The translations under genes were made by a program, and so were the position numbers. Shown here in pieces: positions 1 through 11,032 of a stretch of DNA of 64,000 nucleotides; the stretch's first letter is position 1, and each line of letters starts with the position of its first letter. Source of the stretch: Apiospora phragmitis (taxonomy: Eukaryota > Ascomycota > Sordariomycetes > Amphisphaeriales > Apiosporaceae); the NCBI GenBank assembly GCA_038363925.1, contig JAQQWL010000004.1, positions 62,001 to 126,000 of the forward strand, read 5' to 3'. The notes beneath the pieces were generated by a model, which saw only the letters and a program-made list of their open reading frames with translations, made no database searches and was not told the DNA's origin.

Positions 1-793
1 ACTGTTGTGAAGAATAGCACTTGGGGTAGGGGAAGTGAGTGGCTTTACTTACAACGCAGTGGAGGGTATGGAAAACGTCAAGCCTGTGTGCCGGATTCGT
101 CACGTCAGCTACCTACGCCCCAAGCGAACTTAGAAGAACAGCCGCGTCTTGGCTTACCCAGCAGTGTATCCGCCTTCTCCCTCGTCGACGTACTCGTGGC
201 GCTTATCGCCCCATGCCCGGGTGGCTTCTTCCTCGGTGATCGAGAAGTACCGGCCGCTGATGAGCCGCTCCCAGTTGTCATCGATTTCCTCGCTGGGTGT
301 CCCAAACAGCACCATGTTCTCCGGCCAAGGTGCCTTGTCGTCGACGGGGTCGAGGAAGCCAGTCCCGTTGATGTCAAAATGGGGGCTCCGACGAAAGGTA
401 ACCAGTTCAAGAGGAATTTCGGTGTCGGGAGCTGAGTAGGGTGGAACAGGGCTTTAGCCGGTTATCATGCATGATTGGGGGACTGGCGCTCAAGGGGCTT
501 GCAGTGTGGCACAATTAACGCTCTCACTTACCGTGGTCGGTAGCAAAGCCCTCTTCGTAGGTACCCCACACGGCCACTTCTTCCTTGGTGGCGTTGCGAT
601 CGATCAGGAGGACAATCGACAAACTGGCGAAAATAACTGTGAGCGCCCATGGCAGTAGGAGTACCAACTGTCGAGCCCTGCTCCTCTGTCTCGTATCTGG
701 CGATGGCTTCTCTAGGAAGTGGTCCAACTCGCCTTCCGAGCCGGTATCCACGCTATCCACGGCCGAATACAACTTGTGCGACGGGGCTGCCAT
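1..793 (-). CDS. UstYa-like (DUF3328) protein, 3' end missing
   Basis: Three exons are visible: 532..793, 158..431 and 53..83, with GTAAGT, GTAAGC and GTAAGT donors and consistent phases; the rest lies beyond the left edge. The start is the ATG at 793 (MAAPSHKLYS). The protein has a roughly 45-residue cytoplasmic N-terminus, one membrane segment (LVLLLPWALTVIFASLSIVL) and a lumenal domain that reaches LDVFHTLHCV, which contains the first HxxHC motif of the family. UstYa proteins act in oxidative cyclisation or other late steps of fungal RiPP and some other secondary-metabolite pathways. The second HxxHC would be off the window. Family assignment is firm from the TM plus HTLHC pattern; the pathway is inference, since no precursor or partner enzyme is visible on this side. 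Confidence 0.8.
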
Positions 794-1854
794 GGTTTCT
801 CGATGATTGGTCACAGCCTGATAATAACAGGTATTAGGAGGAAAATCAGGTGGTGATGCTGCCGAGTCCTTTGGAGATGCTCGGGTGCAAACCGTAGAGC
901 AATAATGAACGACTGAGCCAACGAGGGCGAAATGAAGGAATGAGTTACGAAAAGCAGTGAAGAATGAAATACTTGCTCGCACACAGGATAGCAACGTAGA
1001 TATGGCTTGAGCAGGTTGACGAAAAATTATTTGAGGCCTGCGAAGGACCCATTACAAACGAGCAAATAATTATTGAAATGAGACAATTCTCACTTCTCTC
1101 CTATTGACGCAATACTCACGGATGGGTGTGGCAATCTGGTTGCCGATTTCCCGGCATTAAAACACGCGCAATGTGCCGATCTACAGAGTGCATGTTTCTC
1201 ACGGATGCAGCGATCAAACACTTGATTAATATTTAATTAGGATATGGGGGAAACTACAAGTTGGTCAGTCCATGGAGCTATGGCATTTCATGATTAGGAA
1301 AAGGACCAGGCTAGTATCCTCATCTATTATGCGTAAGGAGGCGCATAGATCGAAGTCTATTAATTCTTCTCGAATATGACATCTTCGTGGTAGTAGTAGC
1401 TGCATTTCCAGGGCCAGTTTGCCAGGCTACCTTGACGAGAATCGTGAGATGGATGGGACGGGAAACAACCACCTTGGAGTTTGAAACAGCATGCTAAGCT
1501 CCCATTCAGGTTAGTGTCCAAAATGACTATGTTCATCAAAATGTCTCGGATAAAGTGACAGGACTCAGTAGCACCCATGTCCTGCAATATGAACTCATCC
1601 GCACGAAAGCGTCAGTCGCCCTATCTTCTACATCCTCTCCCTGCCGGTCGCCCAAATCGAGACATGTTGTCTGAGGCTGGTAGGCCTTAAGACAGAAACA
1701 CCTTCCGCCTATCCTCCAGCCGGACTTTGTCCTTCCAGCGACGGCTTACAAGAAGCCCACGCCGATGCGGCCCTGTTGGTTATGTTCTTGCGCCAATAGC
1801 TGGTCGTGGCCACTCTGATGTCCGCCCGGATTGGCAGCGGATGTGACCAGAAAC
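794..1854. other. Intergenic stretch, no gene seen
   Basis: AT-richer sequence between the UstYa-like gene and the end of the kinase-like gene. I see no exon with splice signals, no RNA gene and no clear repeat. Confidence 0.5.
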
Positions 1855-3357
1855 TCATGCGGAGAAGAAGAAGCGGTCTACAAAGGCTCGGATCGCCGTG
1901 TCGGACTCCTCCTGCTCGTGCCCGGGGTAGTCCGACGCGCGCCTGGTGCGGACCGCCTGGGACGCGGTCTCGAGGAGGTCCTCGAGCAGGGGGCGGTCCC
2001 TGTAATTGCGGGCCATCATGCGGCCGATGAGCCGCCGCAGCGTTTTGTCGAGCCAGGGGTAGTTATCGTCTTCCCCGCCGGAAACCGCCCACAGGAGGGT
2101 CGCGTCTGTCGCGAAGCCCGAGAGGTAGGCCGGCTGCTCCGCAAAGGTGGGCAAGCTCCCGGTCCGCCCGGTGATTAGCCGCAGTATGGCCTGTTGGGGA
2201 AAGGGGAAAGGAAGAAGGACTCGTTGGTAAAACGGCATCAGAGATAGACAGACACAGGATCAGAAAGGGAAGATCAATACCCCGTGGCAAGCAAGGAACA
2301 GAGGATGGGTTGTGGAGGAAAAGGAATACCTACTTCTGCCAATTGTTTTACATTAGTGTGATCTCCTTGGTATGGGCTTTGATTCTCGGTATCGGGCAGA
2401 CCCGCAGATCTTGATATAGTTGTAGTGGTACCGAAATCTATAAGCTTAATCCGAGGAAACAGGGAGTGTTCTGCTACACCGGGATCTATGCTTCCAAACA
2501 TGACTATATGTACTATTAGTGTATACTGGGGTGACTGCAAACTAAGGGACCTTACTATTGTCTAGGTGCAGATCATTATGGGTATAGGGGATAGGCTTGC
2601 TTCTCCGTGGGACACTCTCGAGCCTTTCAGGCGCACGTCCTACACCTCTCGGAGGCCACGTAAGGCCGACACAAGCCCTGATAACTGAATAGTTGTCGAT
2701 GAACGTATCTAGGTCAGCGAGTCTTTTCTTGAAGTAGCGTGGGCAAAACAAGGGGCGCGATAGGGCACAATTGCGTACGACATAGCATAATGCACCAGAG
2801 CACGCGGTTCGGCACCCGCACCTGCGCCTCGATACACCGCGCCAAGAAGCCACGAAACGACCCGTTCTCCAGTATTCCATAGCGATAGTCGGTCCGGGCA
2901 GATCGGGATGGTCGAAGTTGCGGTCGAGATAGCTCATGATTTGTACGATGTGCGCCGCCCCTCGTAATTCCTGTAGAACTTGAATTTCATTCAGAATATC
3001 GCTTAGGGCGTCTTGTCGAAGGGGGCGCTTAATAACGAACGGTTTCGGAGGGTTGGATCGCGTATCGTGAAGGAGGGCGGTGATGCCGTTACTACCACTG
3101 CTGACGATACGCTGAAACGTGAGGACGCCGCGCGGGCTACTGAAATGCTGCTTTAGGTTTTGTGAGATACCCTCTATATCGTCAGGTACATTTCCCACTT
3201 CGGAAAAGCCGTCTGAATCCTCCAATCCCCAATGCTGCGTTTTTTGCTTCTTAAGATCTAATATATCGAAGTCGTCTGAAAACTGGGCCCATGACTTCCG
3301 TTTTTGCGGCTTAGGCTTCGGCCAACGAAGACCATTGAGAATCCCAGCCAACGCCAT
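1855..3357 (-). CDS. Fungal protein-kinase-like protein (frameshifted)
   Basis: Four exons fit: 2779..3357, 2556..2684, 2334..2503 and 1855..2190. Kinase landmarks appear in order: a glycine-loop-like SSGSNGITALL, the lysine in FVIKRPL, MEYLENGSF, the catalytic loop HNDLHLDN (Asp and Asn kept), then IDFG. The C-lobe ends with a MMARNYRDRPLLEDLL helix and the stop at 1855. This belongs to the expanded fungal kinase-like proteins often found in accessory regions; substrate unknown. One base is missing at about 2873: the frame reads MEY, then LENGSF continues in another frame. The donor GTACGC after exon 1 is non-standard, but the joined product MLCLIRACVGL fits the family. It could be a pseudogene or carry a consensus error. 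An upstream ATG at 3680 opens a 20-codon ORF, but it does not splice in frame. Confidence 0.72.
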
Positions 3358-3796
3358 TGGTGATGGGATGGGGTTCAGCCTCCGCGCGTTGTCTTCGCCT
3401 AGATGAACAGGTAAGGACGGGACGGGGCGTCGCTAGAGGGAGATAACGGCTAAAAATAAGTGCAAGAGATATATTGGCAAGGAAAGGTAATGACTACCGA
3501 AAAAGGCGATAGGTTTTTGAATCTGTATACATTAATTACCATCCCATTGTTTTCGGGTACAGTGAAAATGTTCGTTGTGCTAGAAGTGCCCAGGCAATAT
3601 AACAAGGGAGGCGCGCTTACCAGATCCGGGCGCTCTGTCTCTTTGACATCTAGGACACCTCCATGCCATTCAGACGACATTTATGTGCAACTTGTTCAAA
3701 GTCTGTATCTAGAACCATCCCCTTGAGCGCGAAATACTGCAAAGTATGCGAAATGTCCTCGACATCCCTCCTATACTACCGTACCGTAGTACAGAG

Positions 3797-5301
3797 CTAG
3801 TCATCCTTAGTCTTCGTCTCCGGGGTGGTAGCAGATGCAGCCAACGAAACCTGGACGTGAAGCAGGGCAGTATCGACACTGCTCAAGAACATAGCAGCAG
3901 AGCTGTATCGGACCGACACCCAGAGATACAGCGGGACGGCGGCTAAGGCCGACAGTATGCCCACCCAGACGTACGCATGCACCCACATCCGACCTATCGC
4001 GGGCCTGGAAGTGCTCACGAACAGCCGGACGGCAAACATGGACAACGTCTAAATCTGGAATGCGATGCCCGCCAGGAGCCACCAGAAGTCGGCGTCCTCG
4101 GTCCACCCTGGGCCCGGCTCCGAGTGGGCCCAGCCGAGCATGGCGGGAACGGCGGTGAGGAGGACCGTGAATCCAGTAATGACGTGTAGATGAATGAAAG
4201 ACGCCTTAAACATAGCCTTGGGAGCACGCGGGGTCAGAGGATTGGCACTCCTCCGGATGAATGGCAGATGTACCAGGCGGCCACATACCTTTGGAGGAGA
4301 CAGTGACGGCTGTTTAGGGACTAGGGTGGACGGGTCCTTATTGAACTGCAGTGCCCTGATTATTCGGTTCTCCCGCTGCTCCCTGTGGAGCCGGGTGAGG
4401 CAATGATCATTGGATAGTAGGACCGGAGAACGTACCAGGTATTGCTCCAAGTATAGTCGCCCCAGGGTCTAACGGGGAAGTTGTAAGAGCGGAAGCGTTG
4501 ATCCATCTCGTGCTGAACCCCTTGCAGCACTAAAGTACGGTGCTGGATGGTTTGCTGTATCGGCCTATCGATATCGCGTTCTTTATCGATCATGAGTCTC
4601 TCAAGAACGTCCCCTGCCGCATCAGCTGCCTTTTTCAAATGTCTCCATACGTTCAACCACAACATCACTGTCAGAGCGACGTGTACCTGTTCCATCCATT
4701 CTAATAGCAGCCTTCAATAGCTGGTCCCACATCTGATTGTATGAACTGTCCTGTAGGTAATGCTTGTGGAAAGATTGCTTGCCATACCTGATGTTGTTGT
4801 AGTCCGAGACAATCTGTTGGATTCTTGGTGACCACTCCCTCGCTCAATCATCATCCTGTACTCCAGTTATTTCATGGCAAACGGGACCTGATCCCTTCTG
4901 TACGGGAAGTCCGGACTGCCACTCCCTCAAGGTGGTTCCTTCATCGTAGGTCTGAATCGAGTGTGCCCAATCTCGCAGGTTATTCATAGAACGCCCATTA
5001 TTCTCATGCCAGGGATCACTGCGATCATTCAGCTTTACATCTGCCCCTTCGCGGACCTCGTACAACCCGCAGGCAATCTATGTGGCTTTTTTCATCTTAC
5101 AATGGTGGTATTGTCTACATAGGCAGTACCAACCATGGCCATGCAATGCATGTCTGCTATCGCAAGTGCCTTGGCCAGATGAGTTAACTCCTTGTCGTCG
5201 GCAATGCGTGCGTCCGCCCGGTCCTCCTCTCGGACAGCCATCTGGAATGGCACGGATGGCGCCACAGATGGACGAAAAAACACTTTATTCCTGATCAGCA
5301 T
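3797..5301 (-). pseudogene. Relic of a multi-exon membrane-protein gene
   Basis: A chain of coding-like segments on the minus strand runs 5301 -> 5092, 5065 -> 4700, 4695 -> 4360 and 4300 -> 3797. The last part encodes hydrophobic stretches (FKASFIHLHVITGFTVLLTA; VWVGILSALAAVPLYLWVSV), so the product was probably a membrane protein. The chain is broken by a TGA at 4844..4846 between VQDDD and AREWSP, a TAG at 4049..4051 between AFQI and TLSMF, and a frame break near 5085, where the only possible intron would be 23 nt. I do not recognise the family. A spliced gene with unusual introns is possible, but three separate disablements favour a relic. Confidence 0.45.
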
Positions 5302-6341
5302 CGGGAAACTTTTACACGTATGGCTTTGGACCTACTTACACGAGCTCAGGCCCCGATAAGGGCGTCGTTTTGGCATGGTGTGTGTTCAAGCCAGAAGTTT
5401 TGGATAGTGCTTAAGATGTTTTGGTACTGAACAAACGAGGAAGGGATTGAAGTTGGAGAAAGGAATAATTGGGGGAGATGGGTTGCCTCGTCTGCCTTAT
5501 CTGGCTGTGGGCGGCCAACCTCGCATCAGCTCATGTATGCGTTGGCTTGCATGTAGGGATCGCTGTCTACCCCCGCGGGCACGCATCCAACATCCAAATT
5601 CCAACTTCAGGCAGCAGTGGCGAAATCCAGTTGTGAAACCTCAAGTCACCTTCACGCACTTATTCATGTCAGGCCACACTTCAATATAAACATTTCCATC
5701 TTTTATTGGTGACCATGAATTCTACTCCCGAAACGGGCTTCTATGGCAGGTCTCCCGTCTATAGGATGGAGATTGTCATCGAAAGCAAAGCGGCTGCTTG
5801 GGTGCCATCATAGACCTCGAGCCAGCAATCCGACACTTGGCCTGAGGCAATTGATGGTGCGGTCCTTGATGTCATTTGTAGCCTTGACCAGATAGAGTTT
5901 CGTGACGAGCATGGCAATCAGCCCCTATCTTGGCGCACCAGGTCAATGACAAGAGCGCTCCAACGAGGAAAGGGGGTTATGAGCAGTGGCGGGCCTTGGC
6001 GATGGGATACTATAACAGCATTCAATATCTACCATGACACGCACGCCTTCTACGAATATGAAGCAGAATTCGTTGCAAAGGAGAAATCAAACAACATGTT
6101 TTTACTCTAAGGGCGAGGTATGGATATAACGCTTGAGCACCATCCATTTTCAGGGCTAAAATATTCGACGAGTGAGTTGTTATTCAGTCCTTAATAGCGA
6201 GTTCCGACTTCCATAGCCACCGTCCTGCTGTCAAGATGTACTTACTCAGACATTTTGTGGTTTAAAGGAAATGTGGATATTAATAGAGAAATTAGTATTC
6301 CCCGTGCCCCCTGTTCTGTACTTGAGCTTTACCTTGCCTCT
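5302..6341. other. Intergenic stretch, no gene seen
   Basis: No supported exon. A short coding-like run on the plus strand around 6000-6110 has no start, splice sites or recognisable motif and was left out. Confidence 0.4.
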
Positions 6342-8444
6342 TCAACGCCCATCCTGCTCAACCGTCGTCACGTGATGGACCTTGTGCGGATCGTACGTGC
6401 TCGCAGGATAGTCGTCGGGCGACGACATTTGGACCTGTGAGATACGGCTGACAGGCTGGTATCTCGCCTTCCTGCGCTTCTTCGAACAGAGCCTGTCGGT
6501 GAAAGAGAAGGTGATGAAACGTTAGCTTGGCGGTCGAGAAAGACAGGGGGAAAATAGAGATCGGAGGACAACAACATACCAGCAACCCGTCGCGACGGCG
6601 ATGATGACAAACGAGCCAACCCCGACACTGACCCCGATGATGACGCGCTTGTCGACGCCCCCCACGGCGTCGACCACCTTGTCGACGGCCGAGGTCGGGC
6701 CCGGGACGAACGAGGTCGGGCTGCCCGCCGTCTCGTACAGCTTCTTGGCCCGGCTGCCGAACTCCACGGTCGTGGGGACCGAGTCCTGCGTTGTCGGCGG
6801 GAAGGTGGCCTCGACCCCGGACGGCACCGCCGTGACCAGCGTGCGCGTGCTGGTGGTCACGGTGGTCTGCTGCAGCGAGGCCGGGCAGTTGACGAGCGCG
6901 GTCGACTGGCACGCGACGCCGGTGAAGACGTCTTTCGTCGTGAGCGTCGTCGTGGTGGTCTTGATAGATTCACTTTTGCCGCCGCCGTCGGTCTGCTGGC
7001 GGGGCGCTATCGTGGGCACGAACGCGACGGTGGTGGTAGATTGTGCATCGGCGGCGTGCGACGTCGCGCAGGCGTCGGCGAGAGTCGTGTAGAAGATGGG
7101 GACGACCGTTTGCGGGACCGGACCCCATTTCTCTCCGGCGATGGCGACGGTCGCGCCGGCGGCGGCGCCAATGGCCAGCTGGTACGACTCCTTCACCCGC
7201 AGGACGCAGTCGTCGTCCTCGCCGCTGTGGTTGTTGCGCTTCGGGGTCGTGGCGCCGGCGGCCGTGATGTTGGTCACGAACTCGGCCACGTGGGCGAACA
7301 CGCCGACCTCGATGCCGGCGCTGGCCTCGAGCCCCGGGATCCCGGTCTTGGGCGTCGCCATTTTGATCCCGGCGTGGGCGCCGAGGCGCAGCACCGCTTT
7401 CAGGACCCCGCCGGCGGACTGGACGGTCACGGGTAGGAACTCAAACTTGCCGCCCTTGCTATTTCTCATTGTCAGCTGCCTTTCTCCCCTTCCATTGCCC
7501 ACTTCAATTTGCATCGACGATATTCCGCTTACAAAGTAGTGTCGGTAAGATTATCGGCGAACATGGCCAGACTAAAGGAGGCCCCATCGTCCAACTTGAT
7601 GTGGAAACCGCTCCTGATGTCCACCTCGGCATCTGCGGTGAGTATGAGGTCGACCGAGAAGACCACGCCGAGCTCCAAGTCCTTGCCCAGGAGAAGCCGA
7701 TCGGCGTGTTGGACGAGTACAGGTTCAGGTTGTACGTAATCCCGGCCGAGAGCTGGGTGTCCAGCAGCATGTACAGCTCCAGCCCGTCGAAGCGGAACGC
7801 GAGCCGGCACTCGGGCATGGCCGGGATGACGACGTTGAACTCGACGTCGAGGGGCGGGGGCGCGAAGTCGTCCAGGTCGACGCCGTCGCCGAATTTACTA
7901 AAGGTACTCTTGATGTAGTCGCCCACCCAGTCGACGGCGGTGTCGGTCGCGTTCTCGACCTGGGCGGACACCTGCTCGGTCAGGTTGTGGAAGGCCGTGC
8001 TGGCGTTGAAGCTCTTGTCGATGCTCAGCTCCGCCGTGGCTTTGGCCTTGAGGTAGCACGATGTGCACACCACATCGACGCCGGCGGTCACCGAAACATT
8101 GCTCTTTTTCGCTTTCTCGTGGCTTCATTATGTTGGTAATGCATACTATATGACTTCGGGACGAAAAAGAAGAAAGAAGAAAAAAGCTTGAAAATTACTT
8201 ACTAGCTGAATAGGGTGGCTCCGTCCCAGCTCTTATCAAGAGATGTACTGTTCTTGAATACCGGGCTGACTTCGCGAAGACTGATCTCGGTTACGGCCCG
8301 CTGAAAAGCCCGAAGGGTGTCTGCCGAGGACAGCCCGGGGTGGTCGCGGGTGCGAATACTGACATCGGAAGAGGCAGCAGCAGCAGCCACCAGGATGATA
8401 CCTGCAGCCCAGGTCAGGCAGCGGGTAAACTGGGTCGGCAACAT
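6342..8444 (-). CDS. Fungal type I membrane protein, unknown function
   Basis: Four exons: 8203..8444, 7533..8122, 6580..7464 and 6342..6492, all GT..AG with matching phases. The protein starts MLPTQFTRCLTWAAGIILVA (signal peptide). A large extracellular region of about 460 residues has a CTSC pair and low-complexity Thr/Ser stretches, with a beta-rich look in the middle. Near the end comes one membrane segment (RVIIGVSVGVGSFVIIAVAT), then a basic stop-transfer KKRRKAR and a tail of about 45 residues ending at the TGA at 6342. One base is missing at about 7694; with it restored exon 2 keeps the phase needed for the next splice. The layout suggests a cell-surface or wall-associated protein. 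I do not recognise a named domain. Confidence 0.7.
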
Positions 8445-9896
8445 CTTGTGGTTCTTGCGCAGGAAGATCGGTTGACCTCGAACCCGCAGGCAATCCAGGG
8501 CAAATTTCTGAAGCAAGCAATTGGCCCCTGAAAGGGGCATGCAAAGTAATCTGGTATCGTAGCCTCTAGCAGCTCATGACGCTATTGTCACTTTGGGACT
8601 CAAAGACTATACTCGTGGGCCAGACGACTGAAGTGCAGATATTTGTGTCTCAGTGGGCCGGTATTCTTCACGTATTTGTATTCCCGCTGTTCCCCAAGAA
8701 GTTGGGAAGTTGGGCCTACCAACAGCCTCGTCAATATTGCATTTTGGTGGTTGCTTGCATGGCTGAATGCATGCACCTCGCCGCCCCCAAGATACACCAA
8801 AAGATCCCGGCTCGAGCAGGGGGCCGTGTCTCGGTGAGGGGTGCAGTGCAGCAAGCACTTGGGTCCTCTGACAACAGGAAACGGCGATGGGAAGCTAACC
8901 CCCACGGGGCAGGGCGTGACAGTCGACATGAGACAATATCCCTTTCCATCTTGGTGAAAGGTCGCTGGACTCAAACTCGGGAATTTTAGCGAGGGGTTGT
9001 GCTGTGGTGAAGATACAGGACTTGAAGCCGGGCAAAACGAGTCAGAAGGTGGTGTTGGAGATGGGCAGTGTTTCACAACCTCTGACCTGCACCAACACTG
9101 CGTGGGCTCTGTTTGTGAAACATGCAGGTTGCTAGGCGAGTTGGGCGTTCACATAATCACGCAGCCTTATTACTCAAGGTGAGAATCCCATCTGGTTTCT
9201 GATAAAGGCTCAGCCGTGTGAGGCGAAGGCCAGGTTGAACAACCACGGCGTTTTTCGGGGCGAAAGGATGGGATGGCTGAGCCAGTGTTGGCTGCCGGCG
9301 TATGTACACGTTTTTGCACTTTGGGTGGAGGCCCGGGCTTTCGGGGTTTCAGTTGGTTTGCTGGTGCGTTTTCTGATGCTAGGCGATTGTAGGGATAGTC
9401 AGCCCAGGGGGGGTAACAAACTACTCCAATCTAAAAATAGCCACATACCCGGGGTGATGGGACGGATCGTTGCTCAGTAAGCTCACGCGGTGCTCCATGT
9501 AACCTCAGCTCCTGCATTTGCTTGTTGCATTTGTAACTCAGCTGCAGAATCAGGGGCTGTGTCTCATACAGCCGGAGTGCTCACCTTATATACCAACATT
9601 ACAAGGCATTCGGAGCACGAGCGAGTACTTCAAGGCACGTGAGAGACGGCGATCATTATGGATAGTGCTGACCGGCTATATCGACGACGCTTGATGGTTA
9701 ACTAGTCCAATAGTAAGCAATCAAAAACGCAGGTAGAAGTTGCAATCCACTTGACGTCAAGTAAACCGCTAAAGAGACGACCCAAATAATACGGCTCCCC
9801 TTTAATAGGCAACACCCGTAGTCCAACCGTGACAACTTTCAAATCTTCCCTACTTCAATTTCTCAATAAACACAAACGTGCAAATCGACAAAAATC
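8445..9896. other. Intergenic stretch, no gene seen
   Basis: Divergent promoter space between the minus-strand membrane protein and the plus-strand WSC gene. No exon, RNA gene or repeat could be supported. Confidence 0.5.
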
Positions 9897-10301
9897 ATGT
9901 TCAAGTTCCAAGCCATCTTCGCCCTCGCCGTCCTCGGCTCGGCAGCCCTCGCGCAGGCCGAGAAGCCGGTCGGCTGCTTCCCGTGCGTCAAGGGCTTTGT
10001 CGATCTCGGCCCGGCCACATTCCAGTCCGTCGGCCTGTGCCACAGCCAGTGCGAGGCGGCCGGCTTCCCCGTCTTCGGCCTCACCAACGGGACCGAATGT
10101 CTCTGCGGCCAAATGGCCGACATCCCGGCCGCGGAAACCAAGGTCGAAGATGCCCTCTGTGACAAACCCTGTCCCGGGTTCGCTCCCCAGAAGTGTGAGT
10201 TGGCACCACTGAGCTAACAGCAACGGACGAGACGGAAAAGACTGACCAAACATTCACTATCAGGTGGAGGAAACGGCGTGGTATCTGTGTACACCAAGTA
10301 A
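9897..10301 (+). CDS. Small secreted WSC-domain protein
   Basis: Two exons, 9897..10194 and 10264..10301, with a GTGAGT donor and a CAG acceptor; the codon split by the intron gives Cys. The product is 111 aa. Residues 1-20 are a signal peptide (MFKFQAIFALAVLGSAALAQ). The rest is one WSC domain: CFPC, CHSQCEAAGF, FGLTNGTECLCG, CDKPCPG, and the closing CGGNGVVSVYTK. WSC domains bind wall glucans or other carbohydrates and usually form part of larger sensors or oxidases. Here the domain stands alone with no membrane anchor, which suggests a secreted carbohydrate-binding protein or effector candidate. The reading frame is intact. Confidence 0.88.
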
Positions 10302-11032
10302 GAATGGGACCCCGGTAGATGGAAACAATTAGGCAACTGTCGGCACGTTGCCAGAATATGCCTGAGCGTTCCTGAGTATATACATCAGGTGTAAATATGC
10401 ATGAGGGTATAAAGTTAAAATAACAAGACCGTTGTTAACCTAAAGACCCAGCGACACGAGGCCGGTGATTAAAGTGGCCAGGCCTACCGCCTCTGCCATA
10501 GACTTGGCTGTTTCCTACCCAGTCGATTAGGAGGTTGTTCGTTCCACGTAATTAGTAGCAACTCTTCTTATACCTGTAGCGCGCCACTCCGATTAATTGA
10601 TTATAGATGAGTGTCATTTGTTTGATTAGAAGCAGTCGCGAGGTTGCAACGTCAGATCTAACTGCAAAAGCAGGGCACATTCATTACTGACAGTTAAGTG
10701 CAGCTGTCAGACAACGTGCGGACTCATGCTTCTGGACGTGACTGTGCCCTAATATAATAAACTCGCGTGGGATTAGGTGAAACTGTCTAAAGTCCTGCTT
10801 TAAATTCTAATAAACCCGTGCGATTAGCGTGTTGGCTCTCGGTCAAGTGCTTCTATTGGTTCTGGGCTGCTGCTGACCCGAGGACCGACGCCATCTAGTC
10901 GCACTACTCCCTGCCCCCTGGGCAGTAGGGTAAGCAATCAATGCTTGACTATGACACCACCTCGAGCCGGCACCGCGAGAGGCGCAAATTCGGTAACAAC
11001 TCTATCATCTCGTTATACCTATTCTTCACATC
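10302..11032. other. Intergenic stretch, no gene seen
   Basis: AT-rich spacer between two convergent genes (WSC protein and NACHT-ankyrin gene). Nothing supported in it. Confidence 0.5.

Noticed and set aside
3450..3680. Possible first exon of the kinase-like gene (MSSEWHGGVL...)
   Set aside because: Good GTAAGC donor, but no acceptor keeps the frame into the kinase exon starting at 3357.
6601..7092. Plus-strand ORF rich in Thr/Val
   Set aside because: Mirror of the type I membrane protein exon 3.
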